Source: JAIQFL01 sp035295745 (GTDB lineage: Bacteria > Acidobacteriota > Terriglobia > Bryobacterales > Bryobacteraceae). From it: 64,000 bases of DNA. This document shows, piece after piece, positions 1 through 8,443 of this stretch. Position numbers and translations under genes: made by a program. The stretch's first letter is position 1. Every line of letters starts with the position of its first letter. The DNA lies in contig DATGIL010000069.1 in assembly GCA_035295745.1 (NCBI GenBank), positions 62,001 to 126,000 of the forward strand. The letters are read 5' to 3'. Below the pieces are notes generated by a model. That model was not told the origin of the DNA and ran no database searches. It saw only the letters and a program-made list of their open reading frames with translations.

Positions 1-731
1 TCAAACCATTGTTGTGCACCGGGACGGAAACTGTCGGCCCAACTGAGGCCGGTGCGGAGATAGCGCACTCCGAGATCCCGCATCCATTGAACAGCCTGCT
101 CCAGTCGGTGGTCTTCGAAGTGGAACCACTGGCAGATGCCCAGTTCGGGGGTGTAACGCGAGAAGTCGCGGCAAGCAAGCTTCGGCGTGCCGTCCTCGCG
201 CACCAGGCCCATGTAGAAATGGCGGTAGTACGACGAGCCTTCAGCCTCCCGATGGCGAGTGGTGGCGGGCCAGGCTCGCGGCAGATCGTAAAGGCTGTAC
301 CAGTGAATGCGTTCCGCGCGGCCGATGAGCAGTTCGGCCGAACGCTTGAGCCCGAACTGCTGCACTTCTTCGGCGCCGAAGCTGGACACGCCGGCTTCCG
401 AGATCCACAGGGGCAGGTCGGTGACCGCGCGAATCTCGTCGAGTTTGTCCGGCCATTCGTGGATGGTCCAGTGGTTCCAGTCGAGCGGGAAGCCGTGTAT
501 GGCGACGACGTCGACATGACTCAGCACGCACTGGCTCTTCATGTTGAGGATAAAGTTGGGGTCGATGGGCGAGATGCCGCCAAGCACGCGTTTGAGACCC
601 GGTCTTTCGGCGCGCACCGCGTCCGATGCCGAATTGACCATCGCAGCGAACATGCACCATCCCGGATCGATTTCGAAGTTCCAGTGCGATAGATTGTTAG
701 GCTCATTCCAGAGCATCACCGCTTCAACCAT
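1..731 (-). CDS. Clan GH-A glycosidase-like protein, 3' end beyond window
   Basis: The frame runs from an ATG at 731 off the left edge (243 codons seen). It opens almost at once with the acid/base motif WNEPN (Glu10) and later has WISEAG with the predicted nucleophile Glu112, the two catalytic glutamates of clan GH-A TIM-barrel glycosidases. The visible C-terminal part (about residues 190-243) resembles the first strand-helix-strand of the related domain encoded at 10.7-11.7 kb: each has LGI-x-x-WF, then a helix, then LRT followed by a WAD motif. The strand order is therefore beta4-beta8 then beta1-beta2, which suggests a circular permutation or a truncated tandem. The start overlaps the methyltransferase stop by 8 nt; the frame is open further upstream, so the start is not certain. 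It may trim or bind the glycan made by this cluster; substrate unknown. Confidence 0.75.
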   Translation of the reverse strand, partial: MVEAVMLWNEPNNLSHWNFEIDPGWCMFAAMVNSASDAVRAERPGLKRVLGGISPIDPNFILNMKSQCVLSHVDVVAIHGFPLDWNHWTIHEWPDKLDEIRAVTDLPLWISEAGVSSFGAEEVQQFGLKRSAELLIGRAERIHWYSLYDLPRAWPATTRHREAEGSSYYRHFYMGLVREDGTPKLACRDFSRYTPELGICQWFHFEDHRLEQAVQWMRDLGVRYLRTGLSWADSFRPGAQQWF

Positions 732-1467
732 GGAGATCCCCTTTGCCGCAGATGTAGACCTCGTCTTCCGGATGGGAGAGGATCTCGAAACCCGCGCTGC
801 GCAGCATTGCCTCCGCGCAGGCTCGATTCGGAATCCACCAGTTGGTGGGATCGTGCGAATAGCGTTGTTCGACGAAATACATGGCAGGGTATCCGGGTTG
901 GTCGAAAACCGCGGTCTCGGAGAATGGATAATCCGTCGCAATGGCTGGCACTTCATTACTGCCGCGCATCAGCGATTGAAACACCAGCCTGTCGCGCACC
1001 ACGTGTTCCGCCAGCAAATCGAGCGCCAGCAGCGGATGGCGAAGATGGTAGAGAACACCCATGAAGAGCACGAGGTCGAATTTCTCACGCAGTTCCGCAA
1101 CGCGATAGACATCGAGTTCGCGGAATTCGATTTCCGCCTCGTTGACATCGGCGGCGAATCGCGCCTGCGCGAGGTAGGCAGGATCGGAATCGATGGCCAC
1201 CACGCGATCGGCCCCGCGGCGTTTCATCTCGAGGGAATAGAAGCCGGCATTGCAGCCGATATCGAGCACCGTCTTACCGCGCAGGTCCGTGGGCAGCGCG
1301 CCGGAGAATGCACGCCACTTGCACGAGGGATAATCGCCCAGGAAGTGGTACGGCGCAGTTTGGACGCCCCGCAGGTTGAGGTTGTGAAACCATTCGCCTA
1401 ATTCTGAGACGCGGCGGCGGATCTCCTCTTCCGTCCAATGGGGCGTGACGGTAGAAGGCGCCCTCAT
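724..1467 (-). CDS. SAM-dependent methyltransferase of the glycan cluster
   Basis: A 247-residue class I methyltransferase. Motif I (VLDIGCNAGFYS) lies at about residues 67-78, followed by an acidic residue ending strand 2 (AIDSD) and a motif IV-like stretch (FDLVLFMGVLYHL). The overall pattern resembles tRNA (mo5U34) methyltransferase-like proteins, and I recall a TIGRFAM subgroup of this type (Rta_06860 family) found beside radical SAM and glycosyltransferase genes; that recollection is unverified. The ATG at 1467 overlaps the stop of the nucleotidyltransferase gene as ATGA, which decides the start against longer in-frame options. In this context it most likely methylates a sugar or a lipid-linked glycan intermediate rather than RNA. 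Confidence 0.8.
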   Translation of the reverse strand: MRAPSTVTPHWTEEEIRRRVSELGEWFHNLNLRGVQTAPYHFLGDYPSCKWRAFSGALPTDLRGKTVLDIGCNAGFYSLEMKRRGADRVVAIDSDPAYLAQARFAADVNEAEIEFRELDVYRVAELREKFDLVLFMGVLYHLRHPLLALDLLAEHVVRDRLVFQSLMRGSNEVPAIATDYPFSETAVFDQPGYPAMYFVEQRYSHDPTNWWIPNRACAEAMLRSAGFEILSHPEDEVYICGKGDLHG

Positions 1468-2216
1468 CGCGCGGCTCCCGAAGTGAGACTGTCGCTGTTC
1501 TGCCCGGCTAACGTGCGCATCGCCGCGAAATAGCCCTCCATGGCGCCGACATCGAGATACGATTCTCCTGCGCAAATGGCCTGGGCTTCCCCGCCTTGCG
1601 CGATCCATGCGTTCACCAGTGTGCCGATGTACTCATCGCGCCGGTCTTGCCAGAGGTGAAAGAGCGCCTGGAACACCGAGCCGGGCATCTTGAATGCGCC
1701 CCAAACCCAGTTGGTGGCAGGTGCGGAGTCCTTCACCTGGATTACACGCACGCGGCCATCCTGGTCCGCCACCACTGCGTCAAAGAGTTCCGGCCGCTCC
1801 ACGGGGAAAAGCAGAAAGGAGAGCACATCGTTGGGGAGAACCCGCAGCGCATCGGCAGGAAACCAGATCGTATCAGGCAGTCCCACGAGCACGGGTTCAC
1901 CCGGATCGATCACCGGCGACGCGCGGAAGATCGCGTCGCACAGTCCGAGCGGCTCCGGCTGCACGCAGTAGCAGATCGGGATGTCGTGCGCCGATCCGCC
2001 ATAATACTCCAGGATGTCGGACTTCGCTGGCGAGATCACAAAGCACAAGCGTGTGGCGCCGCCGATCGCCAGACGTTCTACGAGGTAGTCGCTGACGGCC
2101 CGGGGGCGATGCTCGCCGGCGCCGGTGCGCTCGCCGACGGGCAGTAATTCCTTCGAGAAGGCCAATGGTTGAATCCGGCTGCCCTTTCCCGCCGCTGGAA
2201 TAATCCCCCACATCAC
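1464..2216 (-). CDS. Sugar nucleotidyltransferase (RfbA/GalU-like)
   Basis: A roughly 250-residue nucleotidyltransferase that would activate a sugar-1-phosphate to an NDP-sugar for the glycosyltransferases of the cluster. The N-terminus IIPAAGKGSR followed by KELLPV is the nucleotide-binding signature of glucose-1-phosphate thymidylyl/uridylyltransferases, and GLPDTIW near residue 125 is the metal-binding Asp region. Two starts are possible, GTG at 2216 or ATG at 2213, both overlapping the TGA of the upstream glycosyltransferase gene. It is shorter than RfbA (about 290 residues) and lacks a C-terminal extension. The sugar specificity cannot be read from the sequence. Confidence 0.85.
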   Translation of the reverse strand: MMWGIIPAAGKGSRIQPLAFSKELLPVGERTGAGEHRPRAVSDYLVERLAIGGATRLCFVISPAKSDILEYYGGSAHDIPICYCVQPEPLGLCDAIFRASPVIDPGEPVLVGLPDTIWFPADALRVLPNDVLSFLLFPVERPELFDAVVADQDGRVRVIQVKDSAPATNWVWGAFKMPGSVFQALFHLWQDRRDEYIGTLVNAWIAQGGEAQAICAGESYLDVGAMEGYFAAMRTLAGQNSDSLTSGAAR

Positions 2217-3370
2217 GCCACCTCCGATGTGGCGCGGGCACTCCTGCCCGCCGGGTCGAGACTCATCTCGACGTGTTTCGGGTGTCGCTCCGAATCCCTG
2301 TATTCGGATGCTCTAGTGAGGATCTGCTCCAGTTCCCCGGCCCGGACGTCGGCGGTGTGTTGTGCGAGGGTCCGTTCGCGGGCCCGCGCGGCAATACGGA
2401 CCAAATCCTCCGGACTCCGGTCGAGCGCCGCCATCGCATCTTCGGTGTTTCCAGCCAAAAGGATTTCGCGCCCAGGCTCGAAGAATTCGCCGATGCCCTC
2501 CCACGCATCGCTCAGCACGGCGGCCCCGCAAGCCGTGGCTTCGAAGAGCCGGCCCGAGGGGCAATATCCAGTCCGTGCCATGGCATGGCGTGTGACGTTG
2601 AGGGCCAATTTCGTGGAGCAATAGAACGCCGGATGGTCCGCGGGCGGCAGGTGATTGACAAAAAAAACGTTCGGAAGCCACGGAAACTGCTCGTCATACA
2701 TCGCGCCCGCCAGGACGAACTTGCGATCGGACAAGCGACGCGCGGGTTCGAGAAAGAGTGCCCGCAAAACTTCACTGCGGTCGCGGGCAAACGTGCCGAG
2801 ATATCCGAGGTCCGCGCAATAACGGGGATCGTGCTGCACAGGCCGGTGGATCTTCGGGTCGACACTGCCATAGAGGGGTGCCACCGCGCGAGCGCCCAGG
2901 CGCTCGCGCAATTCGTCGAGCGAGCGGCCGCCGGTATAGCTGAGCACGAGGTCGAAGTCGGCCAGCCCACGCGGGCCGATGTAGTCGACTGCCTCGCCGG
3001 CCTCCAGGCGTGCCAGGGTCACGGGCGTATCGAGATCGTAGAATACGCGCAGAGGCCTGCCGGATTCCATCGCAAGATCGGAGGCCGCAACCGCGTCGGG
3101 GCAGTAGGACGTCGTGATCGCAACATCGGCATCGCGCAGGTGAGCGCGAGCGGCGGGAAGCGCCTCCGCCCATTCGGAATACAGGACCAAGTCGCCACTG
3201 CCCGGCAGCTCGAATAAGTCGCGAGTGTTGGCGTAGTACGGAACGTCGCGCTCGAAGAACACGACGCGGTGTCCGCGTTGGGACAACGCTCCGCACAATC
3301 CCCGCCAGAGTGTCGCGTGGCCATTGCCCCACGAAGACGAAACGCTCAGTCCGAAAATCACGAGCTTCAT
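2213..3370 (-). CDS. CgeB-type glycosyltransferase (paralogue 1)
   Basis: A 385-residue cytoplasmic glycosyltransferase of the GT-B fold. The N-terminus has the motif SSSWGNGHAT followed by RGLC, a pattern shared with the gene at 3788-5032. The C-terminal half holds the CgeB/Glyco_trans_1_2-like segment (LNVTRHAMARTGYCPSGRLFEA, AWEGIGEFFEPG), where the acceptor/donor nucleotide normally binds. The ATG at 3370 overlaps the upstream phosphatase stop as ATGA, which fixes the start. The last 25 residues (rich in Glu, His and Arg) have no counterpart in its paralogues. Sugar donor and acceptor are unknown; the paralogues probably add successive residues of one oligosaccharide. Confidence 0.82.
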   Translation of the reverse strand: MKLVIFGLSVSSSWGNGHATLWRGLCGALSQRGHRVVFFERDVPYYANTRDLFELPGSGDLVLYSEWAEALPAARAHLRDADVAITTSYCPDAVAASDLAMESGRPLRVFYDLDTPVTLARLEAGEAVDYIGPRGLADFDLVLSYTGGRSLDELRERLGARAVAPLYGSVDPKIHRPVQHDPRYCADLGYLGTFARDRSEVLRALFLEPARRLSDRKFVLAGAMYDEQFPWLPNVFFVNHLPPADHPAFYCSTKLALNVTRHAMARTGYCPSGRLFEATACGAAVLSDAWEGIGEFFEPGREILLAGNTEDAMAALDRSPEDLVRIAARARERTLAQHTADVRAGELEQILTRASEYRDSERHPKHVEMSLDPAGRSARATSEVA

Positions 3371-3966
3371 ACCGGAATCTCTCCCGTATGGTTCATGCAC
3401 AAGACCCGCGAGCCCCACTCCGCCACTTGCACGACACTGACCGAGGCGGTGCTGACTTCGAATCGCGGAATCAGATCGATGGGGATCCCGAGGAAGTGCG
3501 CCAGCAGTGCGCGCAGCGGATCGCCGTGGCTCACCAGCGCCACCGTATCGTTGGGATGCTCGCGTCCAATCCGCTCGACCTCGCGCACCATGCGGTTCTG
3601 GCATTCGATCATCAACTCACCTCCCGGCGGCCGGATGGCGGAGCGCACCGTGTTGAAGGCGTTCCACTCGGGGCGCTCCGCCAGTTCCGTAAACGTCTTG
3701 CCTTCCCACTCGCCAAAATGCATTTCCCCAATTTCCTCACGCCTCCGCGGACCGATCCCGTGCCGGCTCGCGATTGCATGAGCGGTTTCAATGGTTCGCT
3801 CCAGCGGGCTGGTGTAAATGGCCGCCACCCGGTGACTGGCCAGGCTCTCCGCGAGCCTCTCCACTTGCTGCCTGCCTTGCAGGCTGAGGTGCCACCCCGG
3901 CATCCAACCCACCAGCAGATCGCCAGCGCCGGTGTCTCCGTGCCGGATGAGTAGCAACGTTGTCAT
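3367..3966 (-). CDS. Histidine phosphatase family protein
   Basis: A 199-residue protein of the phosphoglycerate mutase-like (histidine phosphatase) superfamily. The catalytic RHG motif is at residues 8-10 (LLIRHGDT), the second arginine pair appears in TSPLERTIETA, the general acid Glu lies in GEMHFGEWEG, and the second histidine is in VSHGDP. A start at 3966 puts RHG at the usual distance from the N-terminus, so the longer in-frame extension to 4083 is rejected. In this glycan train it may dephosphorylate a sugar phosphate or a pathway intermediate. Its coding region overlaps the 3' end of the upstream glycosyltransferase frame by 179 nt, unlike the 4-nt overlaps elsewhere. Confidence 0.85.
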   Translation of the reverse strand: MTTLLLIRHGDTGAGDLLVGWMPGWHLSLQGRQQVERLAESLASHRVAAIYTSPLERTIETAHAIASRHGIGPRRREEIGEMHFGEWEGKTFTELAERPEWNAFNTVRSAIRPPGGELMIECQNRMVREVERIGREHPNDTVALVSHGDPLRALLAHFLGIPIDLIPRFEVSTASVSVVQVAEWGSRVLCMNHTGEIPV

Positions 3967-5032
3967 GAGCTTCCCTCCAGTAGCTCTCCAACTGGATGGC
4001 GCGATGCCGAGGGGTGTGTTCCGCCAGAATGCGGCGGCGCGCGCGATCTCCCAATGCCAGCCGCTGCGCATCGGGAAATTCACGCAGCAGCCGCAACGTG
4101 TCGTCAGCGCACGTGGAGATCAGGACTTCATGTCCGACTTCAAATAGCGAATCGAGACCCTCCCACCAGTCGCTGATGATGGGAACGCCGCAGGCGCCTG
4201 CCTCGAAGAGCCGCACGCTGGGCGAATAGCCCGCGCGTTTCATGGCCTCCCGCGTGACGTTCAGTGTGAACCGCTGCGCGCCGTAGAAGCCCGGATGTTC
4301 GCGCGGCGATAGATGGATCTCGCGATTGACGTTGTACGGCCATTGGATCCGCTCCGGGTACATCGGTCCCACAACCGTGAAGCGGCCTTGCGGCCATTGC
4401 CGCGCCGGTTCGAGCATGAGGGCTTCGAGTGCGGGCTGCCGATCGTCGCTGTACGTGCCCAGGTAACCCAGATCCCAGCATTCGCGATGTGGCGAAGGTT
4501 GATATTGTTCGGGATCGACCGAGCAATATAAGGCCCGCGCTAAAGAGGCCCGATAGCGGCTTTCGATTTGCCGCAGCAGCGGACCGCCGGTGAATGAAAG
4601 GTACAGATGGAAGCGTGCGATCAGGTCGGGCGAGATGTAGTCATAGCAGCCCGCGGCTAGCCTTCCCATCGTCACGGGAGTATCGATGTCATAGAACGCG
4701 GTGGTGCCGCGTGCCACGGAAGTGATCCATTCGCCCACCTGCACGCCGTCTGGGACAAATGACCCCAGGATCACGAGCTCGGCGGTGCTGATTTCTCCTT
4801 CGAATCGATCGATCAATTCTTCGACGCTATGATAGAGTTCCGTGCGAGCGCCTTCGGGGTGTGGTGTGTCCCGATTTCCGGCGTACCAGGGCGCGTCGCG
4901 CTCCAGAAAGAGAATGCGATGGCCACGCCCGGCAAGACCGCGGACCAACGAACGATAAGTAGTGGCGTGTCCGTTTCCCCAGGAAGACGTAATGGAAAGT
5001 CCGAGAATGACGATGTCGGAGGGCTGGTTCAT
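3788..5032 (-). CDS. CgeB-type glycosyltransferase (paralogue 2), abnormal 3' end
   Basis: A 414-residue frame starting at ATG 5032, which overlaps the upstream stop as ATGA. Residues 1-355 match paralogue 1 closely: SSWGNGHATT near the N-terminus, FYDIDTPVTMGRL in the middle, LNVTREAMKRAGYSPSVRLFEA and WWEGLDSLFEVG in the C-terminal domain. By alignment with paralogue 1 the protein should end close to the LESYWREAHDN segment, where the next gene starts. Instead the frame runs on about 60 low-complexity codons (Arg, Ala, Pro and His rich) inside the phosphatase gene. A lost stop codon or a base-level error near 3960 is the simplest explanation. Function: addition of an unidentified sugar to the cluster's glycan. 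Confidence 0.8.
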   Translation of the reverse strand: MNQPSDIVILGLSITSSWGNGHATTYRSLVRGLAGRGHRILFLERDAPWYAGNRDTPHPEGARTELYHSVEELIDRFEGEISTAELVILGSFVPDGVQVGEWITSVARGTTAFYDIDTPVTMGRLAAGCYDYISPDLIARFHLYLSFTGGPLLRQIESRYRASLARALYCSVDPEQYQPSPHRECWDLGYLGTYSDDRQPALEALMLEPARQWPQGRFTVVGPMYPERIQWPYNVNREIHLSPREHPGFYGAQRFTLNVTREAMKRAGYSPSVRLFEAGACGVPIISDWWEGLDSLFEVGHEVLISTCADDTLRLLREFPDAQRLALGDRARRRILAEHTPRHRAIQLESYWREAHDNVATHPARRHRRWRSAGGLDAGVAPQPARQAASGEARGEPGQSPGGGHLHQPAGANH

Positions 5033-6114
5033 GAAGCCGCTCCCTGTAGAGTTCGCGCATCGAGCGCTGCCTCCACCGCGGCCGCACGGCGCTCGTACGT
5101 ATGATCCGCAAGGACGCGGCGATACGCTGCGCGCCCGATCTCCGCGGCGCGCGCGGGAGTCAGGCGAAGCAGATGTTCCGCGACACCGGCGCCATCGTGC
5201 GCGACCAGGATTTCGCGGTCCGGCTCCAGGAACTGCTCGATGCCTTTCCACGAGTCCGTGATGAGACAGGCTGACGCACCGGCGGCTTCGAAAACCCGTG
5301 TGGCCGGCGAGAATCCGTAGCGCGCCATGCTGTCGCGCGAAATGTTCAGGACGGCCAGCGGAGTGCAGTTGAAGGCGTTGTGATCGCAGGTATAGACGTG
5401 ATCGAAGTAGCGCACGTTAGAGGGCCGTGGCTTATCGCCCCAACCCGCGCCGGCAAGCAGAAATTGCAGCCGCGGAAGGGCCGCCGCGGGACCGAAAAAA
5501 AACTCATCGACGCGCCACTCGCGATCGGGCAGGCGGTTGCCAAGAAATCCAAGGTGGCCTTCGAAACGCGAGTCCGGCTCCGTGGGATGGTGCGTCTCGG
5601 GGTCGAGCGCATTGTAAATGGGGACGCATCGCCGTGCGCCGAGTTGTTCGTAGGCGGATACCACTGGATCGCCGCCACCGTAGGTGAGGACGATGTCGTA
5701 TCGCGGGATCAGCGCGGAGAACGGATCGCTCGGGTTGCGTTGAACCCGGTCGAGCGTCGCAGGCGCATCGACATCCCAGAACGCCACCAGGTTATCGGGC
5801 TTCTTCAGGTTTGCGACTCCCGCCTCCAGCAGTTCATCGAACACGCCCACGCCGCTGGCTTTCACGATCAGATCGTCCCCGGCTGCCTTTGCGAGCACGC
5901 GGTGCACGTCTGGCTCGGTCGCGGGATACACCACTACCTTTGCCCAAGGCGGGTCCGCAATATCGCGGTGCTGCTGGCGTTCATAGGCGTCGGGCTCGTA
6001 GAACACGACGCGGTGGCCACGCGCAGCCAGAGCGCGGACGATCCCGCGGTAATAGGTCGCGGCGCCATTCCAGTACGCCGATACCAGGCTGGATGCAAAG
6101 AACGAGATGCGCAT
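5029..6114 (-). CDS. CgeB-type glycosyltransferase (paralogue 3)
   Basis: A 361-residue GT-B glycosyltransferase. It shares with its neighbours an N-terminal S-x-x-S-x-Y-W-N-G-x-A-T-Y-Y motif, a central WDVDAPATLDR segment and the C-terminal LNISRDSMARYGFSPATRVFEAAG and WKGIEQFLEPDREIL block typical of CgeB/Glyco_trans_1_2. The ATG at 6114 forms TGATG with the stop of the preceding gene; a TTG three bases upstream is possible but less likely. It differs from paralogues 1 and 2 in replacing GNGHAT with NGAAT, so it may use a different acceptor. Sugar specificity is not readable from sequence. Confidence 0.82.
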   Translation of the reverse strand: MRISFFASSLVSAYWNGAATYYRGIVRALAARGHRVVFYEPDAYERQQHRDIADPPWAKVVVYPATEPDVHRVLAKAAGDDLIVKASGVGVFDELLEAGVANLKKPDNLVAFWDVDAPATLDRVQRNPSDPFSALIPRYDIVLTYGGGDPVVSAYEQLGARRCVPIYNALDPETHHPTEPDSRFEGHLGFLGNRLPDREWRVDEFFFGPAAALPRLQFLLAGAGWGDKPRPSNVRYFDHVYTCDHNAFNCTPLAVLNISRDSMARYGFSPATRVFEAAGASACLITDSWKGIEQFLEPDREILVAHDGAGVAEHLLRLTPARAAEIGRAAYRRVLADHTYERRAAAVEAALDARTLQGAAS

Positions 6115-7229
6115 CAATCTGCTCCTTCTGCGACGGCGGATTCCACAGGTTTCCTCACGATCGCTAGCAATTCATCGATGCGATGGGCGCACGTGTGCCG
6201 CGAACGTATCGTCGCCAGACCATCCCGCGCGATTTCCGATGCCAATTCACGGTCGTCGAGAAGCATTCGCAGGGTGGAAGCCATCTCGCGGCCATCGCGC
6301 GCGAACAGAAAGTCTTCCCCCGGGCGGAAGAGTTGCTCGCAATCCTGCCAGGGCGCGGAAACCATCGGGATGCCGCACGCCAGCGCTTCGAAAGGCCGGA
6401 TCGTCGGGATGCCGCGCAATGCCGCCACGTATGGGCGGCGGGGAATATGCACGGTCACCCGGTATCGCGCGAAAATTTCCGGTACGCGATAATTCGGCAG
6501 CCAGCCGCCGTATTCGATTCCCGCGGCCGCTAATGCCTGCAGGGCTTCCTGAGGATATCGAACGCCGTAAACCTTGGCCTTCAGACGGAGCGTTCTCACC
6601 GGCTCGATGAGGAACTCGCCAATCTCGCGCGAGCGCTCGTCATCGCCCCAATTGCCGACCCAAACCAGATCGCCCGCTGGTTCGGCAGCGGTGCTTGGAT
6701 AGAACACGCGCGTGTCTGCAGCCTCGTGCCAGGTCCACGCATGACGAGCCCATCCGTTGCGCCGGTACACCTCCGCGATGACGCTGCCGTAAGCCAGGAC
6801 ACCGTCGTAGTGGAGCAAGTCGTACCGGGCCATGGCATCACGATCGGTAACGCTGCGATGGTGTGTATCGTGGAAATAGAGGCGGAGTTCGGGATGGCGT
6901 GCGCGATATTCACCGGCGCGGCGCACCAAGTCGTGGGAATTCCATTCGTGGACAATCGCCACGTTCGCATCGGCGAGGACACTGCCGGGATCGAACCCGG
7001 CCTCGTCGTAGAACGTGCTGTGAATGCGCGGGTAAATACGATGGAACTCGGCGATGGGGGCATCTCCGCAATCGCGCAGGAGATTCGTCAGGCTCCAGCC
7101 GTTGCGCGATTCGAAGATGTGCACGCTGTGGCCGCGCTCCACCAGCTCGGTCGCGATGCCGCGCAGGAAGTGGGCGTTGCCATGGTTCCAATCGGACAGC
7201 AGCGAATGCGTAAAGATTACAAACCGCAC
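6114..7229 (-). CDS. Glycosyltransferase, CgeB/GT-B like (fourth)
   Basis: A 371-residue GT-B protein starting at GTG 7229 and overlapping the upstream gene by 13 nt. The N-terminal domain begins MRFVIFTHSLLSDWNHGNAHF, with the same N-G-x-A-H pattern as the paralogues. The C-terminal domain has VHIPRRPYVAALRGIPTIRPFEALACG and PWQDCEQLFRPGEDF, the donor-binding block with a conserved Glu in FEALACG. The central segment HEWNSHDLVRRAGEYR and YFHDTHHRS is conserved-looking and may contact the acceptor. It is probably cytoplasmic and acts on the same lipid-linked glycan as the flanking transferases. Confidence 0.82.
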   Translation of the reverse strand: MRFVIFTHSLLSDWNHGNAHFLRGIATELVERGHSVHIFESRNGWSLTNLLRDCGDAPIAEFHRIYPRIHSTFYDEAGFDPGSVLADANVAIVHEWNSHDLVRRAGEYRARHPELRLYFHDTHHRSVTDRDAMARYDLLHYDGVLAYGSVIAEVYRRNGWARHAWTWHEAADTRVFYPSTAAEPAGDLVWVGNWGDDERSREIGEFLIEPVRTLRLKAKVYGVRYPQEALQALAAAGIEYGGWLPNYRVPEIFARYRVTVHIPRRPYVAALRGIPTIRPFEALACGIPMVSAPWQDCEQLFRPGEDFLFARDGREMASTLRMLLDDRELASEIARDGLATIRSRHTCAHRIDELLAIVRKPVESAVAEGAD

Positions 7230-8443
7230 GCCATCCTCCGCATGCCCGCCTGCGACGCGTAGATTTCCGCGTAAGTCTGCGCCATTCGATCGGCGGTGAA
7301 CGATCGTGCCCGAGCGGTGGCGCGCAGGGCCATTTCGTCCCGCAAGGAGGGGCGCTGGATCAGATTATTGATCGCCGACTGCAGCGCATTGGTGTCATCC
7401 GGGGGAACGAAGATCGCCGCATCCCTCCAGATTTCGCGCAAACTGGCGATATCGCCCAACACCAGCGCACAGCCTGAGAGTGCCGCTTCCAATACGCAAA
7501 GTCCGAAGGGCTCATAACGCGCCGGATGTGCATAGATGGACGCACGCCCATACCAACGGGCCAGAGCAGCAGGCGTAAGACGGCCGAGAGGACGGCACGA
7601 AGCGCTGGCACTCTGACCTGCCGCGTCTCGCCGTGCGAGCACGAGACCTAGGTCGGCGCGTTCTCCGCGCACCTCCTCATCGCTGCCCTCGCACCCCGTT
7701 CCAGACCCCAGGGACCTTTCGACGTTCGCCGCCCCATCGGAGGGTGCACGGGTCTCGCCGGCCAAATAAATCGGCCACGGAATAGAAGGAGCCACCTTGG
7801 AGAGCGCCGCGACGTTCTTCCCTTCGTCCCACAGACGGCCAGCCGCGAGAATCAGCGGCTCCTTGACCGAGGGGCGGAATCGCTCGGCACAGCGGCCATT
7901 CGGTACGACTCGCGCAGGCGGCAGATCGGGCCCGTAATTCTCCATGATGGTATCGAGCATCGCCTGCGAGGGCGCGGTCAGCACATCTGCCCCTTTGATC
8001 GACGTCTCTACCTGCAGGCGATATCGATTCCAGCGCGACGGCAGGGGCTCCGGCTTCGCCGCGTCCCACCACGAAAGCACGCACGAATGCGCCGTCAACA
8101 CGACTGGCGCCTCAAAATGCAAGGCGCCGTGGCCGAAGCTATTCAAATGCACGACATCGGGCGCGAACTGCCTCCGCAGATCGAGCAACCAGGCACCGCT
8201 GGCTTCGACGTCGTCCCACGGTTCATCCATCCACTCGAGCTTGTAGCTGCTGGGCACGAATCGCAGGTTGGGGATCTCCGACACCTCTTCGCGCTGGTCC
8301 AGCGAGGGTTCGCCGCCCATAGTCGCCAGCAGCACCTCGATCCCGCGAGAGCCCAATTGCCGCGCCAGTTCGAGCGTGAAGGTCCACACTCCGCCCACGG
8401 TGTCGCCCGTCATCAAAACTCGCCGCACCGCATCATCTGGCAT
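7217..8443 (-). CDS. GT4-like glycosyltransferase with a 40-residue insert
   Basis: A 408-residue glycosyltransferase of the GT4 type. The N-terminal domain has VLMTGDTVGGVWTFTLELARQL (glycogen/sucrose synthase-like GG-x-x-x-x-x-x-L); the C-terminal domain has PNGRCAERFRP, LILAAGRLWDEGKN and the donor-binding E-x7-E motif in ARYEPFGLCVLEAALSG. The start at ATG 8443 overlaps the radical SAM stop by 11 nt. Between the strand ending YLAGE (about residue 240) and CRPLGRLTPAALARWYGRAS there is an extra stretch of about 40 Gly, Arg, Glu and Ser-rich residues (DNA about 7610-7735) with no obvious structural role, probably an in-frame insertion in a loop. Confidence 0.85.
   Translation of the reverse strand: MPDDAVRRVLMTGDTVGGVWTFTLELARQLGSRGIEVLLATMGGEPSLDQREEVSEIPNLRFVPSSYKLEWMDEPWDDVEASGAWLLDLRRQFAPDVVHLNSFGHGALHFEAPVVLTAHSCVLSWWDAAKPEPLPSRWNRYRLQVETSIKGADVLTAPSQAMLDTIMENYGPDLPPARVVPNGRCAERFRPSVKEPLILAAGRLWDEGKNVAALSKVAPSIPWPIYLAGETRAPSDGAANVERSLGSGTGCEGSDEEVRGERADLGLVLARRDAAGQSASASCRPLGRLTPAALARWYGRASIYAHPARYEPFGLCVLEAALSGCALVLGDIASLREIWRDAAIFVPPDDTNALQSAINNLIQRPSLRDEMALRATARARSFTADRMAQTYAEIYASQAGMRRMACGL

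Noticed and set aside
2273..3217. A 314-codon open frame on the plus strand opposite the CgeB-type glycosyltransferase gene
   Set aside because: It is the mirror of a strong coding region on the minus strand, has shadow-type composition and no family motif.
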